64,000 nucleotides of DNA. Origin: Granulicella sp. dw_53. Lineage in GTDB: Bacteria; Acidobacteriota; Terriglobia; Terriglobales; Acidobacteriaceae. The stretch covers positions 1 to 64,000 of the forward strand of contig NZ_JAAVUR010000006.1 of assembly GCF_018449545.1 (NCBI RefSeq). The letters are read 5' to 3'. This document shows positions 45,056-53,840 of this stretch, piece after piece. Each line of letters opens with the position of its first letter. Position 1 is the stretch's first letter. The position numbers and the translations under genes are program-made. Under the pieces are notes generated by a model. It had not been told where the DNA came from. It saw only the letters and a list, made by a program, of their open reading frames with translations, and did no database searches.

Positions 45056-48000
45056 ATGCGCAACGTATCCCCTCTCGCTATTTTTTCCCGCGCCTTCAAG
45101 CTGCTCTCTAGCCTTCTGCTCCTGTCCCTCGCGATCCCGGCCTTTGCGCAGTACGGCGCAAGTCTCTCCGGCTCGGTTCAGGACGCTACAGGTGCAATCA
45201 TTCCAGGCGCCACCGTCACCCTGACCAATACCGCCACTAACCAGACGCAGACAACGACCTCCACCGCGGATGCCGGCTTCTATCATTTCGGATCGCTGCC
45301 CCTCGCGAGCTACACTGTCGTCGTCAGCGCGAACGGCTTCCAGAACAACTCCCTAAGTGTCTCTCTCGACTCCCAGAGCCCCCGCAATCTCAACGTCACC
45401 ATGCAGCCCGGATCGAGCCACGACTCCATCACCGTCACCGCTGATGAGATTCCCGCCCTGCAGACCGGCGACGCCAGCATCGGCGCGACCATCAGCAGCG
45501 CCGAGATCCAGCGCATTCCCACCTTCGGCGCCAATCCCTACGAACTTCTCCGCACCGCCCCCGGCATCAACGGCGATGCAGCCCGCGCGGGCAACGGCAC
45601 CGCCAACTTCCTGCCCAACGGAGCGGGCCCAGGCGGCTCCTCCTCCGGCATCTTCCAGACCGAGAACCAGACTCAGATCTCCGCCGACGGCCAGCGCGTC
45701 GCCAACAACAACTACATGCTCGACGGAGTCAGCGTGAACTCCCTGAGCCACGGCGGCTCGGCAGTGGTAACGCCAAACACCGAGGCCGTCGGCTCGCTCA
45801 ACGTCATCTCCACCTCCTACGACGCCTCGCAAGGCCGCAACACCGGCGCGCAGATCATGTCCATCACCAAGAGCGGCACCAACGACATCCACGGCTCGCT
45901 CTTCTTTCTCTACGACGAACCCGGGCTCAACAGCTTCAACAAGTGGGGCGGTCCCACCGGAGGCCCACCTCTAAAGGTCACCAATAAGCAACGGACCTAC
46001 GCCGCCTCCATCGGCGGACCCATCGTCAAGAACAAGCTCTTCCTCTTCGCCTCCTATCAGGGCTTCGGACAAAGCACCGCCGGAACCGCGGTAGGCTGGG
46101 TCGAGACCGATCAGTACCGCGCTGCAGTTCAGGCAGCGCGCCCCGGCAGTGTCACCTCGCAGATCTTCGGTAGCGCGGGCATTCAACCTCGCATCACCGG
46201 CCACCTGACTCGTGACTGCACCGACTACGTAGCCAATCCCAGTCAGTATCCCGGCCAGGGACTGACCAATGGCCCCTGGTGCCGGGCTGTCAACGGTGGC
46301 ATCGATATCGGCTCCCTTACGGCCGGAGGCGCATCGCAGATCGGCGTCTATCCCAATCTCAATCGACCCGGACCAAATCAGGCAAGTCCGCGGGAGGTAG
46401 GGAACGGCCTCGACAGTCAGGCCGACCTTCAATACGTGGCATTAGCCATTCCCGGCCATAGTCGCGGCAACCAGTTCAACGGACGCGTCGACTATCAGGC
46501 GACCCAGAAGGACCTCATCGCAGGCAGCATCTATGTAACCAAGCTCGACAGCTATGGCTCGGCTAATCTCAACTCCCGCCTTCAAGGCGACGTGCCCTTC
46601 AAGCCTCTGAACTCCGCTGGCACACTCATCTACATCCACACTTTCTCCCCGTCATTGATTAATGAACTCCGTGGCAACGTCACTCGCTTCTTCGACAACG
46701 GCATCGCCGACGGCGGAGGCATCGTCAACTTCGGCATCCCCGAAGCTCACACCGAGAGTCTTCCTGTAAACGAGATTCAATTCGGTCTCCCGCAAGGCCG
46801 GGGAAGCTTCTTCGCCCAGAACACCTACGAAGTCCGCGACACCGTCAGCAAGACCTTCGGTAGTCACGTCCTCCGAATGGGAGTTGAGATTCGCCGCGAG
46901 CAAGACAACGACAACCCTGTGATCGCAGCCACGCGTCCGGTCTACTCCTTCCAGGGTCTGTGGAGTCTGGCGAATGATGCACCCGTCTTCGAGGGCATCA
47001 CCGCTAACCCGAATACCGGAGGCGCACCTGCTATCGCCAACTACCTGCGATCAGAGAACTACGCCGCCTTTGTGCAGCACGATTGGAAGGTCACTCCTCA
47101 GCTCACCATCAACTCCGGTCTTCGCTGGGAGCTATTTACTCCGATACGCAACGCTGGCTCCCGGTTGAACTACCCCGTCCTCGGACCCGCCGGCAACGAA
47201 CTCGCAGGCATGACCCTGGTGCCTCGCAATCATCTCTGGAACACGCAGTACAAGAACTTCGGACCGAAGGTTGGCTTCGCCTACAACCCCACGCAACTCT
47301 CTGGCAAGATGGTCCTCCGCGGAGGATTCGCTCTCGCCTATAACCACCTCGACTTCGCGCTCTTCAACACCGCGCAGCAGGACAACGGCCCGAACCTGGC
47401 GAACTACAACCTCTGCTGCGGCGACTCCAGTTCGCCTCGCGCAGGCGGAATTATCAAGTACTCGGTCGGGACAAGTAACTCTCCCACCAGCTTTCCTGCG
47501 AACCCTGCACTCGCCACTGGCACCGGAGCAAACGGCTTTCCCAATCCCTACGGCGTCGACGGTAGCGGAAACCCCATCTACCCCAGCATCGAGATCTACG
47601 GAGCCTTCCCCCGAACCCAGGTTCCTTACAGCTATCTCTACTCCCTGGAGACGCAGTTCGAACTGCCCGCCCAGATGACCACCACCATCGGATATGCAGG
47701 TAGCCTCGGGCGTCACTACGCTCGTCTCGTGCGCCAGGGCTTCATCTATCCTACTGGCGGGCCTGTGGGCGGTAACGTCTACATGGCTCAGACCGACTCC
47801 GTCATGTCATACAACGGTTTGAACGTCCGGCTCGAGCGGCGCATGAAGAGCAACTTCACCGCCTCCGTAAACTACACCTACTCCAAGAGTCTCGATCAGG
47901 TCTCGAACGGAGATCAATCCAACTCCAACGCTAACCAAACCGATCCCGCCCACAATCGTACCGAGTACGGCCCGTCGGACTATGACAGCCGCCATCGCAT

Positions 48001-48604
48001 CACCGGCACCGCACTTTGGGAGCTTCCTCATGTACGCTCCAATAACTTCTTGGTGAAGGCAGCCGCCAACGGCTGGCAGATCAACGGAATCGCGACGTAC
48101 CACACCGGCTTCCCCTACACCCCGGTTGTGCCTAACCTCCAGCAGGTAGGATCGAATCCGAACTCCGACGTCCCCAATCCCGTTCGCCCATTGGGTTACA
48201 ACGGAGGTGCTGGAACCAGTTGCTCCAACGACGCCTTCAAGAATGGAACAAATTTTGTCGGAGGCGGAGCGCAGTACTTCAACATCAACCTTCCCGTCGA
48301 CGCTAACGGCAATACCATCAAATCTGCCTACGCCCCCGGCATCGGACGCAACAGCTTCCGCGGCCCATGCTACGTCGACGTCGACCTCAGCGCTGCCAAG
48401 GAGATCAAGTTCCAGATGTACGCCCGCACCGCTCTCCTTCGTTTTCAGGCTAACGCCTTCAACGCCTTCAACATCCTCAGCTTGCAGCCCATCACCAACG
48501 GCAACGCCAACGCGGGGGCAAACATTACCAGCGCCAACTTCGGCGAGTCTCAGGGTGCAAATGCTGGGCGCGTCATCGAGTTCCTCGCACGCTTTCAATT
48601 CTGA
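45056..48604 (+). CDS. TonB-dependent receptor with carboxypeptidase-regulatory-like N-terminus
   Basis: An 1182-residue outer-membrane receptor. Signal peptide ending in AFAQ; regulatory-like domain (GASLSGSVQDATGAIIPG, TVTLTNTATNQ, FGSLPLASYTVVV); plug region (RIPTFGANPYELLRTAPG, YMLDGVSVNS); barrel ending in EFLARFQF with the terminal Phe. ATG 45056 has GGAG upstream. It is followed in the same direction by GH39 and a COG5368 hydrolase, with a terminator between, so they may form one functional module. Sequence relation to the other two receptors is only at family level. Confidence 0.92.
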   Translation: MRNVSPLAIFSRAFKLLSSLLLLSLAIPAFAQYGASLSGSVQDATGAIIPGATVTLTNTATNQTQTTTSTADAGFYHFGSLPLASYTVVVSANGFQNNSLSVSLDSQSPRNLNVTMQPGSSHDSITVTADEIPALQTGDASIGATISSAEIQRIPTFGANPYELLRTAPGINGDAARAGNGTANFLPNGAGPGGSSSGIFQTENQTQISADGQRVANNNYMLDGVSVNSLSHGGSAVVTPNTEAVGSLNVISTSYDASQGRNTGAQIMSITKSGTNDIHGSLFFLYDEPGLNSFNKWGGPTGGPPLKVTNKQRTYAASIGGPIVKNKLFLFASYQGFGQSTAGTAVGWVETDQYRAAVQAARPGSVTSQIFGSAGIQPRITGHLTRDCTDYVANPSQYPGQGLTNGPWCRAVNGGIDIGSLTAGGASQIGVYPNLNRPGPNQASPREVGNGLDSQADLQYVALAIPGHSRGNQFNGRVDYQATQKDLIAGSIYVTKLDSYGSANLNSRLQGDVPFKPLNSAGTLIYIHTFSPSLINELRGNVTRFFDNGIADGGGIVNFGIPEAHTESLPVNEIQFGLPQGRGSFFAQNTYEVRDTVSKTFGSHVLRMGVEIRREQDNDNPVIAATRPVYSFQGLWSLANDAPVFEGITANPNTGGAPAIANYLRSENYAAFVQHDWKVTPQLTINSGLRWELFTPIRNAGSRLNYPVLGPAGNELAGMTLVPRNHLWNTQYKNFGPKVGFAYNPTQLSGKMVLRGGFALAYNHLDFALFNTAQQDNGPNLANYNLCCGDSSSPRAGGIIKYSVGTSNSPTSFPANPALATGTGANGFPNPYGVDGSGNPIYPSIEIYGAFPRTQVPYSYLYSLETQFELPAQMTTTIGYAGSLGRHYARLVRQGFIYPTGGPVGGNVYMAQTDSVMSYNGLNVRLERRMKSNFTASVNYTYSKSLDQVSNGDQSNSNANQTDPAHNRTEYGPSDYDSRHRITGTALWELPHVRSNNFLVKAAANGWQINGIATYHTGFPYTPVVPNLQQVGSNPNSDVPNPVRPLGYNGGAGTSCSNDAFKNGTNFVGGGAQYFNINLPVDANGNTIKSAYAPGIGRNSFRGPCYVDVDLSAAKEIKFQMYARTALLRFQANAFNAFNILSLQPITNGNANAGANITSANFGESQGANAGRVIEFLARFQF

Positions 48605-48621
48605 TCGGAACAATTCTCGAC

Positions 48622-48653
48622 AAGCCCCTGGGAACCCAAACTCCCAGGGGCTT
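48622..48653 (+). terminator. Terminator after the third TonB receptor
   Basis: AAGCCCCTGGGA / TCCCAGGGGCTT is a perfect twelve-pair stem with loop ACCCAAAC, followed by CATCTCATT, a modest T-rich tail. It sits 18 bases after the receptor stop and 49 before the GH39 start. Confidence 0.8.
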
Positions 48654-48701
48654 CATCTCATTAACAACACGTAAAGTATGTACAGACGCTCGGAGTTACA
48701 T

Positions 48702-50318
48702 ATGAAGTCGTTGCACCCCGCCTTACTAGCATTGGTTCTCCTGTTCGCCCCCTTCACCTCGCAAACCTCTGCCGCTCAGGCTGGCGCCCCGAATCAAGTG
48801 AATCTCACCATCGACACCAAAGCCCCTACGACTCCATTCCCACACTTTTGGGAGCAGGTCTTCGGCTCCGGCCGCGCCGTCCTCTCTCTTCGCGAGAGCT
48901 ATCGCAACGACCTCCGCACTGTAAAGCAAGCCACCGAGCTCAACGCCGTACGCTTCCACGGCATCTTCATGGATGACTTAGGCCTCTACGACCCTGACCG
49001 CAAGCCCATCAAGTTCGCGCAGATGGCAAACTCCAACGCGACGACTCCAGAGTCATCCGACATCGGGAGCTATAACTTCTCCTACGTCGACCAGATCTAC
49101 GACGGCCTGCTCGCCAACGGCGTCCGCCCTTTCGTCGAGCTCAGCTTCATGCCCAAGAAGATGGCGGCCGATCCCGCCGCCTTGCACGCCTTCTGGTACA
49201 AGCAGAACGTCTCCCCACCCAGCGACTACAAGCTTTGGGATGCCATGATCACCGCCTTCGCCCAGCACCTCATCGAACGCTATGGAATCAACGAGGTCTC
49301 CACCTGGTCCTTCGAAGTATGGAACGAGCCCAACATCGACTTCTGGGCCGGCAACCCCAAACAACCCACCTACTTCGAGCTCTACGACCACACCGCACTC
49401 GCCCTCAAAAAAGTCAGCACCCGCATCCGCATCGGTGGCCCTTCCACAGCACAGGCCGCATGGGTCACCGTTTTCCTCGCTCACTGCAAAGAGAAAAACA
49501 TCCCCGTAGACTTCGCCTCCACCCACGTCTACGCCAACGACACCGCCAAAGACGTCATGGGAACCGACGAGCAGATTCCCCGCGACCAGATGGTCTGCCG
49601 CTCCGTCCGCAAGGTTCACGACGAGATCGCCGCCTCTCCTTACCCCAAGATTCCCCTCATCTTCAGCGAATACAACGCCAGCTACGCCAACGAGCCCAAC
49701 GTCACCGACTCTATCTACATGGGACCCTGGCTCGCGACCACCATCAGCCAGTGCGACGGTCTCACCGAGTCCATGAGCTACTGGACCTTCTCCGATGTCT
49801 TTGAAGAACAAGGTGTCATCCGCACTCCGTTCTACGGCGGCTTCGGCCTCATCGCGGAAGATGGCATCCCCAAACCCGCATTCAACGCCTTCGCCATGCT
49901 CCATCGCCTCGGCACGCAGCGCATCAAGCTCGACTCGGACTCCGCCCTCGCCACCCGCACGGCAGACGGCGCGCTGGCCCTCGCCCTCTGGAACTATGCA
50001 CCGCCAGCAGGAACTGGTGCCGCCTACACTCCATCTCCCACCAGCCTCGGTGCCTCTAAGTCCTTCAGCCTCAAGCTCACCGGAGCAGCTCCCAACGCCG
50101 CTGTAAAAATCTGGCGACTCGACGCCGACCACGGCAACGTCATCAAAGCTTATGACGCCATGGGCCGCCCCGCCTTCCCAACCCGGCAGCAGCTCACCGC
50201 ACTCCGCGCTGCAGGCCAGCCATCGCCTCCTGAGACAGCTACGCTCCGCGCGGGAAGCCTCCAGCTCAGCATTCCTCCGCAAGGGCTCGTGCTGATTACC
50301 GTAGGCGGCACCCGCTGA
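48702..50318 (+). CDS. GH39 beta-xylosidase-like enzyme, secreted
   Basis: A 538-residue family 39 hydrolase, likely beta-xylosidase. Signal peptide to about SAAQA; barrel start with FWEQVFGSGRAVLSLRESYR; acid/base E209 in FEVWNEPN; nucleophile E323 in IFSEYNAS. GH39 enzymes release xylose from xylo-oligosaccharides; iduronidase-type activity is a less likely option. ATG 48702 has GGAG upstream. The C-terminal beta-rich part (from about 410) is as in bacterial xylosidases. It is next to a COG5368 enzyme 91 bases downstream. Confidence 0.9.
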   Translation: MKSLHPALLALVLLFAPFTSQTSAAQAGAPNQVNLTIDTKAPTTPFPHFWEQVFGSGRAVLSLRESYRNDLRTVKQATELNAVRFHGIFMDDLGLYDPDRKPIKFAQMANSNATTPESSDIGSYNFSYVDQIYDGLLANGVRPFVELSFMPKKMAADPAALHAFWYKQNVSPPSDYKLWDAMITAFAQHLIERYGINEVSTWSFEVWNEPNIDFWAGNPKQPTYFELYDHTALALKKVSTRIRIGGPSTAQAAWVTVFLAHCKEKNIPVDFASTHVYANDTAKDVMGTDEQIPRDQMVCRSVRKVHDEIAASPYPKIPLIFSEYNASYANEPNVTDSIYMGPWLATTISQCDGLTESMSYWTFSDVFEEQGVIRTPFYGGFGLIAEDGIPKPAFNAFAMLHRLGTQRIKLDSDSALATRTADGALALALWNYAPPAGTGAAYTPSPTSLGASKSFSLKLTGAAPNAAVKIWRLDADHGNVIKAYDAMGRPAFPTRQQLTALRAAGQPSPPETATLRAGSLQLSIPPQGLVLITVGGTR

Positions 50319-50409
50319 AGTTCTTCACACATCGAAATGAAGGTTGGATACGTCCCATAAACAGGGCCTTCCCAACAAGGCCAGCGATGAAGACTGGAAG
50401 CCTGCACGA

Positions 50410-51741
50410 ATGAAAGATTCTGCCTCTCAAAACATCACGCGGCGCGGTGCCTTCCGGTTGATCGGAGCGGGCCTTCTCTCTGCCACCGCGGCCTCTCCCG
50501 GCGCACACGCCGCCCAGGCCCCGCGGCGCCGGGCATCGTCTCCAGCGGGCTCGCTTAGCCCGTCCGACATCGGCTTCCTAGACGACATGCAACGTGCAGC
50601 CTGCCTCTACTTCATGGAGCAGGTCGACCCCGCCAGCGGCCAGGTTCTGGATCGCGCCTCCAACAAGACCTCCACCGGAAAACTCGACAGCCGCGCCGCC
50701 GGCAGCATCGCCGCCACAGGCTTCGGCCTCAGCGCCCTTTGCATCGCCGACAAGCGCGCCTACGCCCCCTCCGATGTCATCCGCAAACAGGTCCTCTCCA
50801 CGCTCAACTTCCACCTCAACAACATGCCTCACGAGCGCGGCTTCTTCTCTCACTTCAACAACATCAAGACCGGGCAACCTCTCTCCTGGAGTGAGGTGTC
50901 CTCCATCGACACCGCCATCTTCCTCTGCGGAGTCCTCACCGCCCGCGCCTACTTCAATGACTCCACCATCACCTACCTCGCCACCCAGCTCTACAATCGC
51001 GTCGAATGGTCCTGGATGCTCAACGGCGGCGACACCTTCTCCATGGGCTGGCACCCCGCCACCGGCTTCCTCCCCCTCCGTTGGGACCACTACTGCGAGT
51101 TGATGATGCTGTACCTCCTCGCCATCGGCTCCCCGACCAATCCCATCTCGCCCGATCACTGGAACAACTTCACGCGCCCCCGCATGCGCTTCGACACCTT
51201 CAACTACATCAGTGGACGTGATCCTCTCTTCGTCCATCAGTACTCGCACGCCTGGTTCGACTTCTCCGGCAAACGCGACGCCTACGCCAACTACTTCAAC
51301 AACTCCGTCACCGCCACCCGCGCCCACAAAGCCTGGTGTCTCAGCCTCAACCGCGGCTACGACGACGACTACTGGGGCGTCTCCGCCTCCGACTGGGCAC
51401 ACGGATACACCGCATGGGGCGGCCCGCCCTTGATGGGCCCCGTCGATGGCTCGGTCGTACCCGCCGCCGCCGCTGGATCACTTCCCTTCCTCCCCACGGA
51501 GTGCGTGCGCGTCCTCCGCTCCCTGAAGCAAAAATTCGGCAAGGATGCCTGGGGCCGCTACGGTCCCTGCGACTCCTTCCATCCCGATCAGCTCTGGTAC
51601 GATCCCGACGTCCTCGGCATCGACCTCGGCATCGGTCTCCTCATGGCAGAAAACCTTCGCAGCCGCTTCGTCTGGAATACCTTCATGCAGAACCCGGAGC
51701 CCGTTAACGCCATGAACCTCTGCGGCTTCCACACCGTCTAA
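50410..51741 (+). CDS. COG5368/GH144-like glycoamylase-fold hydrolase, Tat-exported
   Basis: A 443-residue protein of the 'glycoamylase' fold (PF10091), the family that includes GH144 endo-beta-1,2-glucanases. Recognisable segments are AATGFGLSALCIA, DTAIFLCGVLTARAYF, YNRVEWSWML, GWHPATGFLPLRW, LAIGSPTNPI and YWGVSASDW. The N-terminus has TRRGAFRLIGAG, a twin-arginine signal, so it is exported folded. ATG 50410 is preferred; the TTG at 50344 is a poor start. It follows the GH39 gene by 91 bases and is the last hydrolase of this group. Substrate is likely a beta-glucan but could differ. Confidence 0.85.
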   Translation: MKDSASQNITRRGAFRLIGAGLLSATAASPGAHAAQAPRRRASSPAGSLSPSDIGFLDDMQRAACLYFMEQVDPASGQVLDRASNKTSTGKLDSRAAGSIAATGFGLSALCIADKRAYAPSDVIRKQVLSTLNFHLNNMPHERGFFSHFNNIKTGQPLSWSEVSSIDTAIFLCGVLTARAYFNDSTITYLATQLYNRVEWSWMLNGGDTFSMGWHPATGFLPLRWDHYCELMMLYLLAIGSPTNPISPDHWNNFTRPRMRFDTFNYISGRDPLFVHQYSHAWFDFSGKRDAYANYFNNSVTATRAHKAWCLSLNRGYDDDYWGVSASDWAHGYTAWGGPPLMGPVDGSVVPAAAAGSLPFLPTECVRVLRSLKQKFGKDAWGRYGPCDSFHPDQLWYDPDVLGIDLGIGLLMAENLRSRFVWNTFMQNPEPVNAMNLCGFHTV

Positions 51742-51860
51742 AGTCTCTCGCCCTTCTTCTGTAGAAGGGACGCATTTGTTACGTCAATATCGAAAGCGCT
51801 TTTCGAAGAACTGATCATCGGCCAATTATCAAAAGAAGTTCGTCTCTTATAAAGAAAAGA

Positions 51861-51884
51861 GCGCCAGCATCTGCATGCTGACGC
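51861..51884 (-). terminator. Terminator after the TIGR03118 gene
   Basis: GCGCCAGCAT / ATGCTGACGC forms a ten-pair stem (one A-C mismatch) with loop CTGC; on the minus strand it is followed by TCTTTTCTTT. It lies 28 bases past the stop of the leftward gene. Confidence 0.8.
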
Positions 51885-51911
51885 CCTTCTGATTTGAAGC
51901 AATGCAGCTAA

Positions 51912-53090
51912 CTACTGATCGTTACCTTGGGTCTGCTCCGCTGGAACAGCCTTGAGGTATCCGAAGAGACCTTGCGTCTCACCGTGAACGCCAGCAGCAA
52001 AGTACAACTCCTCACTCGGCGCACCCGCTGGATCGTAGTTACCTGGCCCAGATGCGTTTCCGAAGCTCAGCCCCCACAGCCCATTGATGGCAATAGGCGC
52101 GCCGCTCGCATCTTCAAGCAGACCGAGGAAGTGCCCAGATGCGAGATCGTAGGCAGCGATGACGCCGCTATTCGGAGTCGCACCGGCATTCGCGAATTGG
52201 CCGATGAGCAACGCATGGCTGAAGGTCCCAAAGTCGTTGGGAGCCAGCGTTACGGCCCATGGCACATTCAATTGATCGCCGTTATCGAGACGCCTCAACA
52301 ACTGTCCAGCCGAGGTGAAGATATCGACACGACCGAAACCAGGCCCAGCCATCGGCCTGGGGTTACCCTCTACCTGCAAGGCATAGGTCACAACAATGTC
52401 GTTCCCAATGTTTTGCACGTTGAAGGGGCTATAGCCAGCCGGCAGCTCGGCATCGGCGAAAGCGGCATTTCCAGGTGCCGGATGAGCTCCATCCAGGTGA
52501 ACGATGTGGAAGGAGTTGTCATAGACATCGATGCGCTTCAGGCTGTTGTTCGCAAGATACAAAAAGCGAGTTCCCTCCACCGTGGCACTGGTAATACCCG
52601 TGTAGACCGAACCATCCTTCGTCGCTGCAACCGTAACCGCGTGGGTGGAAGGTGGCGCTGCACCGTCCGCCAGAGCAATGGTGGGATTCCACGCCGCGAT
52701 CGTTCCGTCGATCGTCGCAAAGAGGAACTGCGCCGCCACGCCATTGGAGAGGACGAAATCCGCCGCGCTGCTATTGGAGATTGTGCCGGTGGGAGACCCA
52801 ATCTTAGTGGTCTTGTTATTAGGACTTACTGGAATTGTAACTATGAGTGGATTCACCATTCCAGCGCCGTTGTAGAGCGTGCTAAATCCGGTGACGTTAT
52901 CTGAAACCCACCAGGCGCCGGCAGCAGTACGGGAGATGCCCCAGGGATTGACGAGCTTGGCATCGGTAACTGGGGCCGCACCCGAAACATTGGCTACGAG
53001 ATTCACTTCCGTGTAATGCTGTCCGTATGCAACGGCTCCTACCGCGAAAGGAACCAAGCTAGCGGCCGCGAAATGCAATAACTTCTTCAT
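51912..53090 (-). CDS. Secreted TIGR03118-family protein
   Basis: A 392-residue exported protein with a signal peptide (ending in AYGQ). It carries the TIGR03118 hallmarks LVNPWGISRTAAGAWWVSDN, STLYNGAG, FLFATIDGTIAAWNP, LYLANN and a C-terminal glycine-rich part with LFGYLKAV. The pattern suggests a beta-propeller made of repeated blades. The family has no known function. ATG 53090 has GGAG eight bases upstream; a TTG lies two codons earlier. It is transcribed alone with a terminator. Confidence 0.88.
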   Translation of the reverse strand: MKKLLHFAAASLVPFAVGAVAYGQHYTEVNLVANVSGAAPVTDAKLVNPWGISRTAAGAWWVSDNVTGFSTLYNGAGMVNPLIVTIPVSPNNKTTKIGSPTGTISNSSAADFVLSNGVAAQFLFATIDGTIAAWNPTIALADGAAPPSTHAVTVAATKDGSVYTGITSATVEGTRFLYLANNSLKRIDVYDNSFHIVHLDGAHPAPGNAAFADAELPAGYSPFNVQNIGNDIVVTYALQVEGNPRPMAGPGFGRVDIFTSAGQLLRRLDNGDQLNVPWAVTLAPNDFGTFSHALLIGQFANAGATPNSGVIAAYDLASGHFLGLLEDASGAPIAINGLWGLSFGNASGPGNYDPAGAPSEELYFAAGVHGETQGLFGYLKAVPAEQTQGNDQ

Positions 53091-53840
53091 CTTCAAGTCT
53101 CCATTTGTAAAGCCCCGACGTCTTCATGCCTCTCTGATCGACACAGTGTCGTCAAACGGCTGGAATCCAACTACAAGGGGGAGCGGAGTTGGAATTCGGA
53201 TCGTCCGCTGTTGCAGATTCTCCGCTGTAAGAACAGAGCCGCCCCACCTATATTCCAGACGTGACAGGGTTGTGACATGTATAGGAAAGGCCACCCCGGA
53301 AGGAAAACCTAAGGCGCTAGTTACTGCGCAGTGACTCTAAATAAACAAGCCACGATGGAGCGCACAGAAACTGCCCAGCACCCTACCGAAGTAACTGATT
53401 CTTAGTGCAAGCCCCAATAGGGTTTCTTTGTCGGGATTATTCCAAGCGGTTTGCAATAATTTTTCCAACTCATCTGCTCAGGCTTTTCCACCCAATACGA
53501 TGTTTTTTCATGTGACTAAAGGACAAACCATTCTGGCGTTTTGTGAAAGGCCGGGATGACGACTAGACGTTATCGTGAAGCTGTCCAGGAGTGCCTTATG
53601 GTCAGTCTTTGGCTTACAATAGTCAGTAAGATCGATATCTTAGGGTGGCCTCTCCTTATTCGCTTCTTTGTTGCTCTAGGGAGATTTACGTAAAAATACG
53701 TGTCTCCGATAGCCAAGTAATTCCGAGCCACATGAGGCAAGATCGACGCATTGATGTGCCGGTCTTATTGGCTTTTGTCTTTTGAGCTGTTCGACTGGAG
53801 ACCAAGCCGATCCTCAAAGATATCGCCGCGAAATTCCACC
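53091..53840. other. Long divergent intergenic region with palindromes
   Basis: 750 bases without a supported gene; short open frames such as 53146-53334 look random. Three clean palindromes are present: CGACACAGTGTCG (53139-53151), AGTTACTGCGCAGTGACT (53319-53336, one mismatch) and TTTACGTAAA (53685-53694). The first two lie on the TIGR03118 side, the last on the kinase side. A GG-N10-GC match at 53434-53447 is too poor to call a sigma-54 promoter. Confidence 0.45.

Noticed and set aside
53146..53334. 62-codon open frame in the long gap
   Set aside because: No ribosome site, overlaps a palindrome, and the product has no recognisable feature.
53434..53447. GG-N10-GC match as sigma-54 promoter
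   Set aside because: Only the invariant bases fit; the flanks do not resemble TGGCACG or TTGCA.
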